A stretch of 64,000 nucleotides of DNA, taken from positions 4,036,265 through 4,100,264 of the forward strand of contig NZ_KB911581.1 of assembly GCF_000383595.1 (NCBI RefSeq), given 5' to 3'. Origin of the DNA: Streptomyces bottropensis ATCC 25435. Lineage in GTDB: Bacteria > Actinomycetota > Actinomycetes > Streptomycetales > Streptomycetaceae. Numbering within the stretch: the first letter of the stretch is position 1; the number at the start of each line of letters is the position of its first letter. Shown one piece after another: positions 34,967-42,617 of this stretch. The notes below the pieces were generated by a model, which ran no database searches, had not been told where the DNA came from, and saw nothing but the letters and a program-made list of their open reading frames with translations. Position numbers and translations under genes: made by a program.

Positions 34967-35315
34967 AGCTCCGCCCTCCCGCTTCCAGTGCCTGAGCGAA
35001 CTCCTCGGTGGTCATGCCGGTGAACACCCCTCCGAGGTACTGCATGGACTTCTGATCGAGTACCGCGAGCTTGAACACGTAGAAGATGGAGCCGCCCAGC
35101 TCCAGCATCCGCGTCCAGTCCCGGCCCAGGACCGCCTCCCGCTGCTCGGCCGTGAGTCCGTACGCCTCGCAGTACGCGCCCTCGTCCGCGCTGAACCGCA
35201 CGCGGTTGCCGGCCTCCTTCAACGAGCCGCAGAGCCGGTTCAGCGCCCGGCCCCGACGGTTGTCGGCGGTGTCGAAGACGTAGGTACCCGTGATGTGGGG
35301 TGTGCGGCTGGACAT
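34959..35315 (-). CDS. ligA: LigA-type extradiol dioxygenase alpha subunit
   Basis: A 118-residue protein of the LigA family (AYCEAYGLTAEQREAVLGRD, LGGSIFYVFKLAVLD, GMTTEEFAQALEAGGRSFG), which closes over the active site of the LigB subunit. The ATG at 35315 follows a purine-rich GGGAG. It lies directly before ligB with an 8-bp overlap, the usual arrangement of ligAB. Confidence 0.92.
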   Translation of the reverse strand: MSSRTPHITGTYVFDTADNRRGRALNRLCGSLKEAGNRVRFSADEGAYCEAYGLTAEQREAVLGRDWTRMLELGGSIFYVFKLAVLDQKSMQYLGGVFTGMTTEEFAQALEAGGRSFG

Positions 35316-35360
35316 GGCTTTCGTCTCCCTCCTCTTCCGCTGTCGTGTCCGGGCGGCCGC

Positions 35361-36113
35361 TCAGCGCAGCAGCCCGCCGCCGTCGCAGACGAGCGTCTGA
35401 CCGGTGACCATGGCCCCGTCCGGTGAGGCCAGATACGAGACGAGCCCCGCGAAGTGCTCCGGGGTGACGTACTCCCGGATCGCCTGCTGCCGCATGGTCG
35501 CGGCGAACACCTCGTCGCCAGAGTGGGCCCTGGTGCCCGGGGTGGCGACCTGGGCGGGGGCCACCGCGTTGACGGTGATCCCGTGCTCGCCCAGTTCTCG
35601 CGCCATCACCCGGGTCATGCCGATCAGCGCACCCTTGCTGGCGACGTAGGCGAGTTGGCCCGGTGAGCCGGTGAAGAAGGTGCGGGAGGCGACGTTGATC
35701 ACCCGTCCGCCGTGCGTGCTCTTGACCAGCCACGGCACGCACGCCTGCACCATGAGCAGCGGTCCGACCGCGTTGACGGCGAAGAAGCGGTGCAGTTCCT
35801 GCGGGGTGGCCTCCAGCAGACCGCTCCGGCCGGACAGCAGGCCCGCGTTGTTGACCAGGACGTCCACGCCGCCGAAGGCCTCCGCGATCTCTTCCACGGT
35901 ACGGCGGGTGGCGGCCGGGTCGCTGACGTCACAACGCCACGCCCGTACACCGGTGACCCCTGCCCTGTCGTCGAACCCCGCCGCGTCGTCCGGTCCGGTG
36001 ATGTCCAGGGCGGCGACGGTGAACCCGTCGGCGGCCAGCCGGCGCACGAGGGGCCCGCCGAGCCCACCCGCCGCGCCCGTGACCACCGCGACCCGAGCGC
36101 TCCGCGCGGTCAT
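35361..36113 (-). CDS. Short-chain dehydrogenase/reductase
   Basis: A 250-residue SDR with cofactor loop VVTGAAGGLGGPLVRRL, DVLVNNAGLL, and catalytic YVASKGALIGMTRV (Tyr-x3-Lys) preceded by the Ser of NVASRTF. The C-terminus YLASPDGAMVTGQTLVCDGG is typical of FabG-like members. It overlaps the muconolactone-isomerase-like gene by 4 bp. It might oxidise or reduce a ring-cleavage intermediate or a side-chain alcohol; the substrate is not visible. Confidence 0.9.
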   Translation of the reverse strand: MTARSARVAVVTGAAGGLGGPLVRRLAADGFTVAALDITGPDDAAGFDDRAGVTGVRAWRCDVSDPAATRRTVEEIAEAFGGVDVLVNNAGLLSGRSGLLEATPQELHRFFAVNAVGPLLMVQACVPWLVKSTHGGRVINVASRTFFTGSPGQLAYVASKGALIGMTRVMARELGEHGITVNAVAPAQVATPGTRAHSGDEVFAATMRQQAIREYVTPEHFAGLVSYLASPDGAMVTGQTLVCDGGGLLR

Positions 36114-36391
36114 GGTGCCTTCTCCTGCGGATGGGTGGCCAGGGCCTCCACGGTGATGTCCATCCACTTCCACATCGGCAGGGACACCAGGGCGTCGTGC
36201 AGTTCCGCCGGGTCGGCCGCCTCGTACAGGCCGATGGTCGCGTTGCGGCCCGGTACCCGCCACAGCCGTTTCAGGATCCCTGCCTCGCGGAGTTCCCGCG
36301 CCCGTGCGCGCTCTCCCTCGCGCAGGCTCGCACGGACGTCGTCAGGGGTGTCCGGGGGCAGGGTGTTCTCGGTGCGGACGAGGAATTCCAT
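36110..36391 (-). CDS. Muconolactone delta-isomerase family protein
   Basis: A 93-residue ferredoxin-like fold protein similar to CatC (MEFLVRTENTLPPDTPDDV, RVPGRNATIGLYEAADPAELHDAL, LPMWKWMDITVEALATHP). The ATG at 36391 is preferred because AAGGTGG precedes it; a GTG at 36403 is in frame. CatC acts in the ortho-cleavage branch, which is not otherwise present, so here it probably isomerises a meta-cleavage lactone or enol. Confidence 0.85.
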   Translation of the reverse strand: MEFLVRTENTLPPDTPDDVRASLREGERARARELREAGILKRLWRVPGRNATIGLYEAADPAELHDALVSLPMWKWMDITVEALATHPQEKAP

Positions 36392-36412
36392 GCGGGTGTC
36401 CACCTTTCAGGG

Positions 36413-37126
36413 CTACAGACGGGAGCCGGCGACATCCAGCAACATGTCCGCCAGTTCACCGGGGGCGGTGACCATGGCCTCGTGACCGGTGGCGATCTCG
36501 TGGACTGGCCACCCCCGGGCGGCGGCGCGCTCGGCGTGCGGGGTGAACACCCGCATCCAGTCGGTGCATTCGACGAAGACGCCGGGCACGTGGTCGGCCT
36601 TTCCGGTCAGCCGCAACGGCTCGGTGTAGGTCAGCCACGGGTGCGGGGTGAGGCGGGGGCCGAGCCAGTCCAGGTCCGACTGTTCCCGCACACCCAGAAC
36701 GCTCAGCGAGCGCACCGGGATGAGCCAGCCGAAGCCCGGCCCGGCCACGGACTCCCGGTAGTGGCCGGCGACGGCGGGGGGCAGCAGGCCGATCGCCGCG
36801 TCCCCGTCGTCGCCGACGAAGGCGTCGAGGTGGACCCGTCCGGCCAACCGCTCCGGGACACGGTCGGCGACGCCGGTGACGACCTGACCGGCGTAGCTGT
36901 GTCCGACGAGCACCACGTCCCGCAGGTCGTGGGCCTCGATCAGGGCCACGGCGTCCTGGACGTGCGTCGCGAGGCCCACTTGAGGACTGAGCAGGTGGGC
37001 GCGGTCGCTCACTCCGGTGAGGGTGGGGGCGTGCACGTCGTGCCCGGCGGCGCGCAACCGCGCTGCCACACGCTGCCACACCCAACCGCCGTGCCAGGCC
37101 CCGTGCAGGAGGACGAACACGCTCAT
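36413..37126 (-). CDS. Alpha/beta hydrolase
   Basis: A 237-residue hydrolase with oxyanion motif VLLHGAWHGGWVWQ, nucleophile elbow VVLVGHSYAGQVVTG (Ser), and a late His in IATGHEAMVTAP. It resembles the EstC/methylketone-hydrolase-like esterases. Its ATG overlaps the Rieske oxygenase stop (ATGA). It may release an aromatic acid from an ester, or open a lactone. Confidence 0.88.
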   Translation of the reverse strand: MSVFVLLHGAWHGGWVWQRVAARLRAAGHDVHAPTLTGVSDRAHLLSPQVGLATHVQDAVALIEAHDLRDVVLVGHSYAGQVVTGVADRVPERLAGRVHLDAFVGDDGDAAIGLLPPAVAGHYRESVAGPGFGWLIPVRSLSVLGVREQSDLDWLGPRLTPHPWLTYTEPLRLTGKADHVPGVFVECTDWMRVFTPHAERAAARGWPVHEIATGHEAMVTAPGELADMLLDVAGSRL

Positions 37127-38151
37127 GCCGACACGCTTCCCCGCTGCTCGCGGGCCAGCATCTTCGCCAGCGCCCGGCGTCCGCGCAGGGCGGCCAGATC
37201 GGAGCGGATGCTGGACTCGGCGGTGCCGCCGGGATCGGTGGCGTACATCAACTCCTGGGCCTCCAGGGCGTCGACGTCCTCCCGCATCACCGCCAGCTGC
37301 TGCTCGTGCTGGAACTCGGTGAGCTCCTCGTCGTCGATGAGGTAGTCGCGGGCCAGGGCGTAGAAGTCGTGGGTCTCGTTGCCCTGCCCGGGCGTCATGC
37401 CGTACAGCACCTTCATGTGGAAGCCCTCCGGTTCCTCGGTGCCGGTGGCCGCGACGCGGATGTGGAGGACGAAGATGCCGGGCGGGTGGAACTCGCCGTC
37501 CTGCCAGCGGTCCACCGGCGAGGTCAGCCCGCACGACTTCTCGTAGAAGGGCGGGGCCTCGATGCCGACCATGCGGCGGCTGAAGCCGACCCGGTCACCG
37601 TCCACGGTGACGTCGATCGGGGTGGCGGCCACGGCCGCGTTGCCGATGCTCGTCGGGTGCAGGAAGGTCTCGTGGGTGAGGTCGAGCAGGTTCTCCACCA
37701 GCAGCAGGTGGCGGGCCTTCAGCGGTACGACGCCGTGGACGTGGGTCCAGTGCGGATCGGTCAGCCACGAGGTGTCCGGCAGCAGGCGCGCGTCGGCCAG
37801 GTCGGGGTCGCCGGGCCAGATCCAGATGACGCCGTCCTTCTCCACCAGGGGGAAGCGGCGCAGGGCGGCCTTGGGCCGGTCGGCCTGCTCGGCGACCCCG
37901 ACACACACGCCCTGCCCGTCGAAGCGGTAACCGTGGTAGTCGCACTGGAGGGTGCCCTCGTCGTCCAAGTGGCCCAGGGACAGCGGGTACTTGCGGTGCG
38001 GGCAGCGGTCCTCGACGGCGGTCACGCCGCCATCGGGCAGCCGGTAGAAGCAGACCGGGATGTCGGTGATCCAGCGGCGGGTGAGCGTCCGGCCGATCTC
38101 GTCGGACCAGGCTCCCAGGTACCAGCCGTTGCGCACGTGTGAGGAGAGCAT
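37123..38151 (-). CDS. vanA: Rieske oxygenase, vanillate O-demethylase oxygenase subunit type
   Basis: A 342-residue oxygenase. The Rieske [2Fe-2S] site is RCPHRKYPLSLG with LQCDYHGYRFDG (CxH...CxxH). The mononuclear iron site is in ENLLDLTHETFLHPTSIG, nearly the same as in VanA. The ATG at 38151 is chosen over a TTG at 38160. It probably removes an O-methyl group from vanillate, syringate or 3-O-methylgallate with electrons from the VanB-like reductase encoded just upstream. Confidence 0.88.
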   Translation of the reverse strand: MLSSHVRNGWYLGAWSDEIGRTLTRRWITDIPVCFYRLPDGGVTAVEDRCPHRKYPLSLGHLDDEGTLQCDYHGYRFDGQGVCVGVAEQADRPKAALRRFPLVEKDGVIWIWPGDPDLADARLLPDTSWLTDPHWTHVHGVVPLKARHLLLVENLLDLTHETFLHPTSIGNAAVAATPIDVTVDGDRVGFSRRMVGIEAPPFYEKSCGLTSPVDRWQDGEFHPPGIFVLHIRVAATGTEEPEGFHMKVLYGMTPGQGNETHDFYALARDYLIDDEELTEFQHEQQLAVMREDVDALEAQELMYATDPGGTAESSIRSDLAALRGRRALAKMLAREQRGSVSA

Positions 38152-38224
38152 GGACGGCAACGCCTTTCTCTTCGAATCTCTTCGAAGTCTTCTTCGGGCG
38201 GCGGGTCGAGGCCGGAAAGCCAGG

Positions 38225-39271
38225 TCAGAGGTCCAGGACGAGACGGCCGCCGCGGGCGCGGGAGACGCAGATCAGCATGGTGTCGCCGGCGGCCCGCTCG
38301 TCCTCGGTCAGCAGGGCGTCCCGGTGGTCGATGTCGCCCGCCAGGACAGCTGTCTCGCAGGAGCCGCAGATGCCCTCCTCGCAGGAGGACAGGACCGGCG
38401 CGCCCGCCGCTTCCACGGCCCTGAGCACCGACTGTCCCGGCCGCACGGTGAGCATCACTCCGGACGAGCGCAGCTCCACCTCGAACGGCTCGTCGCCCTC
38501 GCCCTCGCCGTCACCCTCACCCGAGGGCGGCCCAGGGGCCGCGGCGAACCGCTCCACGTTGAGCGTTCCCGCCGGCCAGGTGGCGCAGTGGGCCTCGACC
38601 GCGTCGATCAGGCCGGCCGGGCCGCAGCAGTACACCACTGCGGAGGGGTCGGGTTCGCCCAGATGGCCGGCGAGGCCGAGCAGGCCGTACTCGTCCTGCG
38701 GCCGTACGGTCACGCGCTCTCCGTAGCCCTCCAGCTCGGACAGGAAGGCCATGGACGCCCGGCTCCGGCCGCCGTAGAGCAGCGACCAGTCCGCCCCGGC
38801 CGCGTGGACCTCGGCGATCATCGGCAGCAGCGGGGTGATGCCGATGCCGCCGGCGACGAACAGGTACCGCGCCGCCTGCCGTAGGGGGAAGTTGTTCCGC
38901 GGGCCCCGTATCCGCAGCTCGCTCGTCTCGCGGACCTCGTCGTGGATCCACCGAGATCCGCCCCGCCCGTCGGGCTCCCGCAACACCGCGATGCGCCAGC
39001 GGTCGGTGACGGCCGTCGGACCGCACAGCGAGTACTGGCGGACGGTGCCCGTGGGGAGGACCACGTCGATGTGCGCGCCCGGCTGCCAGCGCGCCAGCGG
39101 TACGCCGTCGCGCGGTGCGAGCAGCAGGGACGTGACACCGTCCGCCACCGTCCGCCGGGACACCACGGTGACCGTGCCGTCGTAGTGGGTGGCGCGTGGC
39201 GCCGGGGCCGTCGTTGCCGCGGCCGTCCCGAGCGGGAGCGCGTCCGGGGCGGCGGTCGACGGGCTCGTCAT
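38225..39271 (-). CDS. vanB: Oxygenase reductase subunit, VanB type
   Basis: A 348-residue class IA reductase. The flavin domain has VRQYSLCGPT, the NAD part YLFVAGGIGITPLLPMI and VVYCCGPAGLIDAV, and the C-terminal plant-type ferredoxin has SSCEEGICGSCETAVL with a later Cys (MLICVSRA). A short acidic Gly/Glu/Asp linker (PSGEGDGEGEGDE) separates NAD and ferredoxin domains and is longer than usual. The ATG at 39271 has AGGAG nine bases upstream. It supplies electrons to the VanA-like oxygenase. Confidence 0.9.
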   Translation of the reverse strand: MTSPSTAAPDALPLGTAAATTAPAPRATHYDGTVTVVSRRTVADGVTSLLLAPRDGVPLARWQPGAHIDVVLPTGTVRQYSLCGPTAVTDRWRIAVLREPDGRGGSRWIHDEVRETSELRIRGPRNNFPLRQAARYLFVAGGIGITPLLPMIAEVHAAGADWSLLYGGRSRASMAFLSELEGYGERVTVRPQDEYGLLGLAGHLGEPDPSAVVYCCGPAGLIDAVEAHCATWPAGTLNVERFAAAPGPPSGEGDGEGEGDEPFEVELRSSGVMLTVRPGQSVLRAVEAAGAPVLSSCEEGICGSCETAVLAGDIDHRDALLTEDERAAGDTMLICVSRARGGRLVLDL

Positions 39272-39394
39272 GCGTGTCATCTCCTCGGCACGGTCGGTGG
39301 TGCGGTGGCACGTTCGACGGTAGTCCCGGGGGAACGCGCAGGTCGTCGCGCTAATGACCGGACCCGGACGGCGGAAGGTCCAGGCCCCACTACG

Positions 39395-39688
39395 TCATTC
39401 GTCGCGCCCGCCGGGCTCCCGGCCGTGCCACGGGGCCTGGTCGAGGTGGATGTGCAGCGGCTGGTCCGTGCTCCACAGCGCTTCCACCACGGCGTGCAGA
39501 TGCTCCGCGTCGACCCGCCACAGAGGCTCGCCGTACCGGTCGTCCCGTGTGACGCCGTCCGACGGGACGACGTCGGTCAGCAGCCCCCGGTGACCGGCGG
39601 CGCGGCCCGGGGCGTCCGCTCCCCGTGCGAACTCGACGAACAGGGAGGTGGCGCGGAAGGGCACCCAGATGTGCGTGGCCGCGGTCAT
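39395..39688 (-). CDS. 97-residue protein of unknown function in the aromatic operon
   Basis: The ATG overlaps the stop of the GalB-like gene (ATGA), and codon use fits a real gene. The sequence (ATHIWVPFRATSLFVEFARG, HLHAVVEALWSTDQPLHIHL) has no domain I recognise and no membrane segment. It lies 124 bp before the vanB gene. Its tight coupling to the hydratase suggests a role in the same pathway. Confidence 0.7.
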   Translation of the reverse strand: MTAATHIWVPFRATSLFVEFARGADAPGRAAGHRGLLTDVVPSDGVTRDDRYGEPLWRVDAEHLHAVVEALWSTDQPLHIHLDQAPWHGREPGGRDE

Positions 39689-40434
39689 GCCAGCGTCCCC
39701 GTGGTCTCGGGGTAGAGCCGTACGTAGGCCTCGCCCATGGTGCCGTGCGAAAGGCCCAGATTGGGACCGGCGTTCCGCTGGAGCTGGACCCCGCGCCGCT
39801 TGGCGAGATCGGTGTAGTAGTCCCACATGTGCTGCTGGGCGGCCAGGCACTCCATGGCCTTGCGCTTCCTGTCGAAGACGCTCGTGATGTCGAGCAGGAC
39901 ATTCGGCTTGAAGTCGCACTGCTCGGGCTGGTGCGGTTCGAAGAAGAACACCGGGGGAGCACCCAGGGGCTCTCCGGGCGCGTCGTAGCCGATCGCCTGA
40001 GCGAGCACACGCGCCTGGATCGCCATGCGGGCGGCGGCGGGGTGGTCGCCGTTGTAGGGGTCGGTGAGGGTGTGCGTGAGGACGACCGCGGGGTTCACCT
40101 CCCGGTAGACGTGCACGATGCGGTCCACCAACTCGGGTGTCTCCCGCAGGGGGTAGTCCCCGGCGTCCAGGAACTCGATCTCGGCGCCCAGCGCGTCGGC
40201 GGCGTCGGCGGCCTCCGTTCGGCGCAGTCGTTTGATCTCGGTGAGGCCGAGACCGTCCCGCCAGGCTTTGGCGGACTCGCCGCGTTCGCCGAAACTCAGG
40301 CACAGCACCTTGGCGCGCTGACCGCGTTCGGCGGCCAGGGCGATGGCGCCGCCGGCTCGCCAGACGAAGTCACCGGCGTGCGCGCTGATCACCAGCAGGG
40401 CGTCGTCGGAGGGTGGGGGCGCGGTGGGGGTCAT
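39685..40434 (-). CDS. galB: GalB-like 4-oxalomesaconate hydratase (PIG-L/LmbE fold)
   Basis: A 249-residue PIG-L-family protein. The usual N-terminal metal motif appears as VISAHAGDFVWRAGGAIAL and a later metal His is in HTLTDPYNGDHPAAA, the pattern of the Pseudomonas GalB hydratase rather than of sugar deacetylases. The ATG at 40434 follows AGGAG. It is the first gene of the nine-gene operon and lies opposite the aldolase gene, so hydration of 4-oxalomesaconate to 4-carboxy-4-hydroxy-2-oxoadipate followed by aldol cleavage is encoded side by side. Confidence 0.82.
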   Translation of the reverse strand: MTPTAPPPSDDALLVISAHAGDFVWRAGGAIALAAERGQRAKVLCLSFGERGESAKAWRDGLGLTEIKRLRRTEAADAADALGAEIEFLDAGDYPLRETPELVDRIVHVYREVNPAVVLTHTLTDPYNGDHPAAARMAIQARVLAQAIGYDAPGEPLGAPPVFFFEPHQPEQCDFKPNVLLDITSVFDRKRKAMECLAAQQHMWDYYTDLAKRRGVQLQRNAGPNLGLSHGTMGEAYVRLYPETTGTLA

Positions 40435-40849
40435 GGGGGCTCCTTGAGTCGGACGGGACCGGGCGGATCGACATGTCCGCGGAACGGTCGGCGGGTGCCG
40501 AGATGACGGCGGTCCTGTGTGCCGGTGACGGGCCGCCGAGTCGCGTGCTGCCCGCAGACCTGGCGGAAGCAGGTCCGGTTCGGCACGAGGTGCGGCATGG
40601 GGCCCGGCACGTGGTTCGGCGAGAGATTCGGCAAGTGGTGGTGCGGCGAGAGGTACGGCCGTGAAGCGATGCCGTGTCTGAGGACGAGCATCCGGCGAAG
40701 TCGGCCGCAGTGGCTCGACGTCGGCACGAGGCGAGCGGGTCGGAACGAGCCGACGACGCGTTGTCACCATATCGCGAATGTTTTTGTTGACAATAGTGTT
40801 GACTTCAAGCAATCTCCTGACAGCAATCCCGGATCAGACCGGAGGAGAC
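40435..40849. promoter_or_regulatory. Divergent promoter region of the aromatic operon with GntR-type sites
   Basis: The region between the hydratase and aldolase genes contains TTGTTGACAA at 40784-40793, a dyad, and two direct TGTTGAC copies (40785-40791 and 40797-40803) one helical turn apart. These are plausible sites for the GntR/FadR-type regulator encoded nearby. The part from 40580 to 40670 holds imperfect GTGCGGC/TTCGGC-type repeats. Confidence 0.45.
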
Positions 40850-41533
40850 ATGCCCAGCCGTCATGTCGTCGTCAGGACCATCGACCGACCGGCCCCGGAC
40901 GCCGTCGCCCGGCTCGCCGAGGCCGGGTCGTCCACCGTCCACGAGGCCATCGGCCGCCGTGGCTTCGCGGGCACCGACCTGAAACCGAACCAGCACAACG
41001 TACGGGTGGCGGGCCCGGCGGTGACGGTCAGCTCGCATCCCGGGGACAACCTGATGATCCACGCGGCCGTCGAGGTGTGCCGCCCCGGAGACGTCCTCGT
41101 GGTGACCACCACTTCCCCGTCCACGGACGGCATGTTCGGCGAACTGCTGGCGACGTCCCTCGCCGCCCGCGGTGTCATCGGCCTGGTCACGGCGGCCGGG
41201 GTGCGCGACACCGTGGAACTGCGGGAGATGGGCTTCCACGTCTGGGCCCGTGCCGTGTCCGCGCAGGGCACGGTGAAGGCGTCCCCGGGCTCGGTCAACG
41301 TGCCCGTGACGCTGGGCGGGGTGTCCGTGCGGCCCGGGGACGTCGTCGTCGCCGACGACGACGGTGTGGTCGTCGTACCTCGCGCGGAGGCGGAGGAGGC
41401 GGCCGAGCTGGCGGAGAAGCGGATCGCGAAGGAAGCCGTCAACCGGGAGGTCCTGCGTTCCGGGACGCTGGGCGTGGACCACTACGGACTGCGCGCCCGG
41501 CTCGCCGAACTCGGCGTCACCTACCAGGACTGA
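40850..41533 (+). CDS. 4-carboxy-4-hydroxy-2-oxoadipate aldolase (RraA-like, LigK/GalC type)
   Basis: A 227-residue RraA-fold aldolase. STVHEAIGRRGF, the phosphate/oxyanion segment FGELLATSLAARGVIGLV and the metal/catalytic motif AAGVRDTVELREMG (Arg-Asp) match the class II pyruvate aldolases of protocatechuate 4,5-cleavage and gallate pathways. The ATG at 40850 has GGAGGAG upstream. It should cleave the C6 hydroxyacid to pyruvate and oxaloacetate. It is transcribed away from the main operon and followed by the GntR gene. Confidence 0.88.
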   Translation: MPSRHVVVRTIDRPAPDAVARLAEAGSSTVHEAIGRRGFAGTDLKPNQHNVRVAGPAVTVSSHPGDNLMIHAAVEVCRPGDVLVVTTTSPSTDGMFGELLATSLAARGVIGLVTAAGVRDTVELREMGFHVWARAVSAQGTVKASPGSVNVPVTLGGVSVRPGDVVVADDDGVVVVPRAEAEEAAELAEKRIAKEAVNREVLRSGTLGVDHYGLRARLAELGVTYQD

Positions 41534-41690
41534 CCCCTCGCCCCGCTCCGGCCGTGCCGCGGGAGAGCGGCACCGCCGGCTGTGAACGCCGAGCGCGAGG
41601 CCCGCCTTGCGCCGGCTCAGCCCGCACGACCGCGCGGAACGCACCGGCCCTCCTCGCTCTAGAACCCACGGTGGATGGTGACCAGACACG

Positions 41691-42365
41691 ATGAGCACTT
41701 CCGTTACTCCCCCCGGTACTCCCGTCGGGATCGATGTCACCGGTGCGATCCGGGACGCGGTGCTGCGCGGCGAGTACGTGCCGCGTCAGCGCCTGGTCGA
41801 GGCGGATCTCTGCGAACAGTTCGGCGTCCGCCGCGCCGGCGTGCGCGCGGCGTTCCAGCAACTGGCGGCGGAGGGGCTGGTGGAGATCCAGCGCAACCGC
41901 GGCGCCCGTGTCCGGGAGATCACCGTCGCCGAGGCGGTCCAGATCACCGAGGCCCGCATGGTGCTGGAAGGGCTGATCGCCGCCCGCGCGGCGGAGCGGA
42001 TCAGCCCGGCGGGGGCCGAGACGTTGCGCGGGATCGGCGCGGAGATGGCGAAGGCGGTGGCCGACGGCGAACTGGCCGCCTACAGCGACCTCAACGCCCG
42101 CCTGCACCGCTGTGTACGTGACATCGCCGGCCACGAGACCGCCGACCGGCTCATCGAGCAACTGAGGGCCCAGGTGGTCCGGCACCGGTTCATGCTCTCG
42201 CGTGTGCCCGGCCGGGCCCGTGCGTCGTTGCCCCAGCACCAGCGGATCATCGAGGCGATCGCCGCCGGTGATCCCGCGGAGGCCGAGGCCGCCATGCGGG
42301 CCCATATCGCCAGTGTGGTCGAGGCGCTTAAGGCCCTGGGGACGAGCATGCCTGCGGAGGGCTGA
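41691..42365 (+). CDS. GntR-family regulator, FadR-type (FCD domain)
   Basis: A 224-residue regulator with an N-terminal winged helix (LVEADLCEQFGVRRAGVRAAFQQLAAEGLVEI as two pieces of the recognition unit) and a helical FCD ligand domain containing the metal-site residues around YSDLNARLHRCVRDIAGHE and HQRIIEAIAAGD. FCD regulators sense organic acids. It is the likely regulator of the aromatic operon and of the aldolase gene, with sites in the 40784-40803 region. Confidence 0.92.
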   Translation: MSTSVTPPGTPVGIDVTGAIRDAVLRGEYVPRQRLVEADLCEQFGVRRAGVRAAFQQLAAEGLVEIQRNRGARVREITVAEAVQITEARMVLEGLIAARAAERISPAGAETLRGIGAEMAKAVADGELAAYSDLNARLHRCVRDIAGHETADRLIEQLRAQVVRHRFMLSRVPGRARASLPQHQRIIEAIAAGDPAEAEAAMRAHIASVVEALKALGTSMPAEG

Positions 42366-42395
42366 GAGGCCGCCGCATGTCGCGGAGGTCTCCGG

Positions 42396-42443
42396 CACGT
42401 CCCGCACCACGTCCCGGACCACGTCCCGGACCACGTCCCCGTG
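42396..42443. repeat. Four tandem 12-bp units
   Basis: CACGTCCCGCAC, CACGTCCCGGAC (twice) and CACGTCCCCGTG follow each other without gaps in the 250-bp space between the convergent GntR and acyl-CoA ligase genes. The last unit makes CACGTCCCCGTG, a partial dyad. A second loose repeat of AAGTCCYTTGG follows at about 42500-42545. No gene is seen in this space. Confidence 0.8.
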
Positions 42444-42617
42444 CTCGACGATCTTTCCGGCCGTCGCGTTGGTCGCGGGCGCTCTCGGTTCCCCGGTGAT
42501 GCCCCTGGTGATGTCCTTGGCGAAGTCCCTTGGTGAAGTCCTTGGGGCGGCCCACCGCCGTGAGGTTCTGACCGAGGAGGACCTCGTCGACCCGGGCCGT
42601 CGTGCGGGGAACGGCCG

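Noticed and set aside
36110..36391. Evidence for a complete ortho-cleavage (beta-ketoadipate) pathway
   Set aside because: Only the muconolactone-isomerase-like protein is present; catechol dioxygenase and muconate cycloisomerase genes are not.
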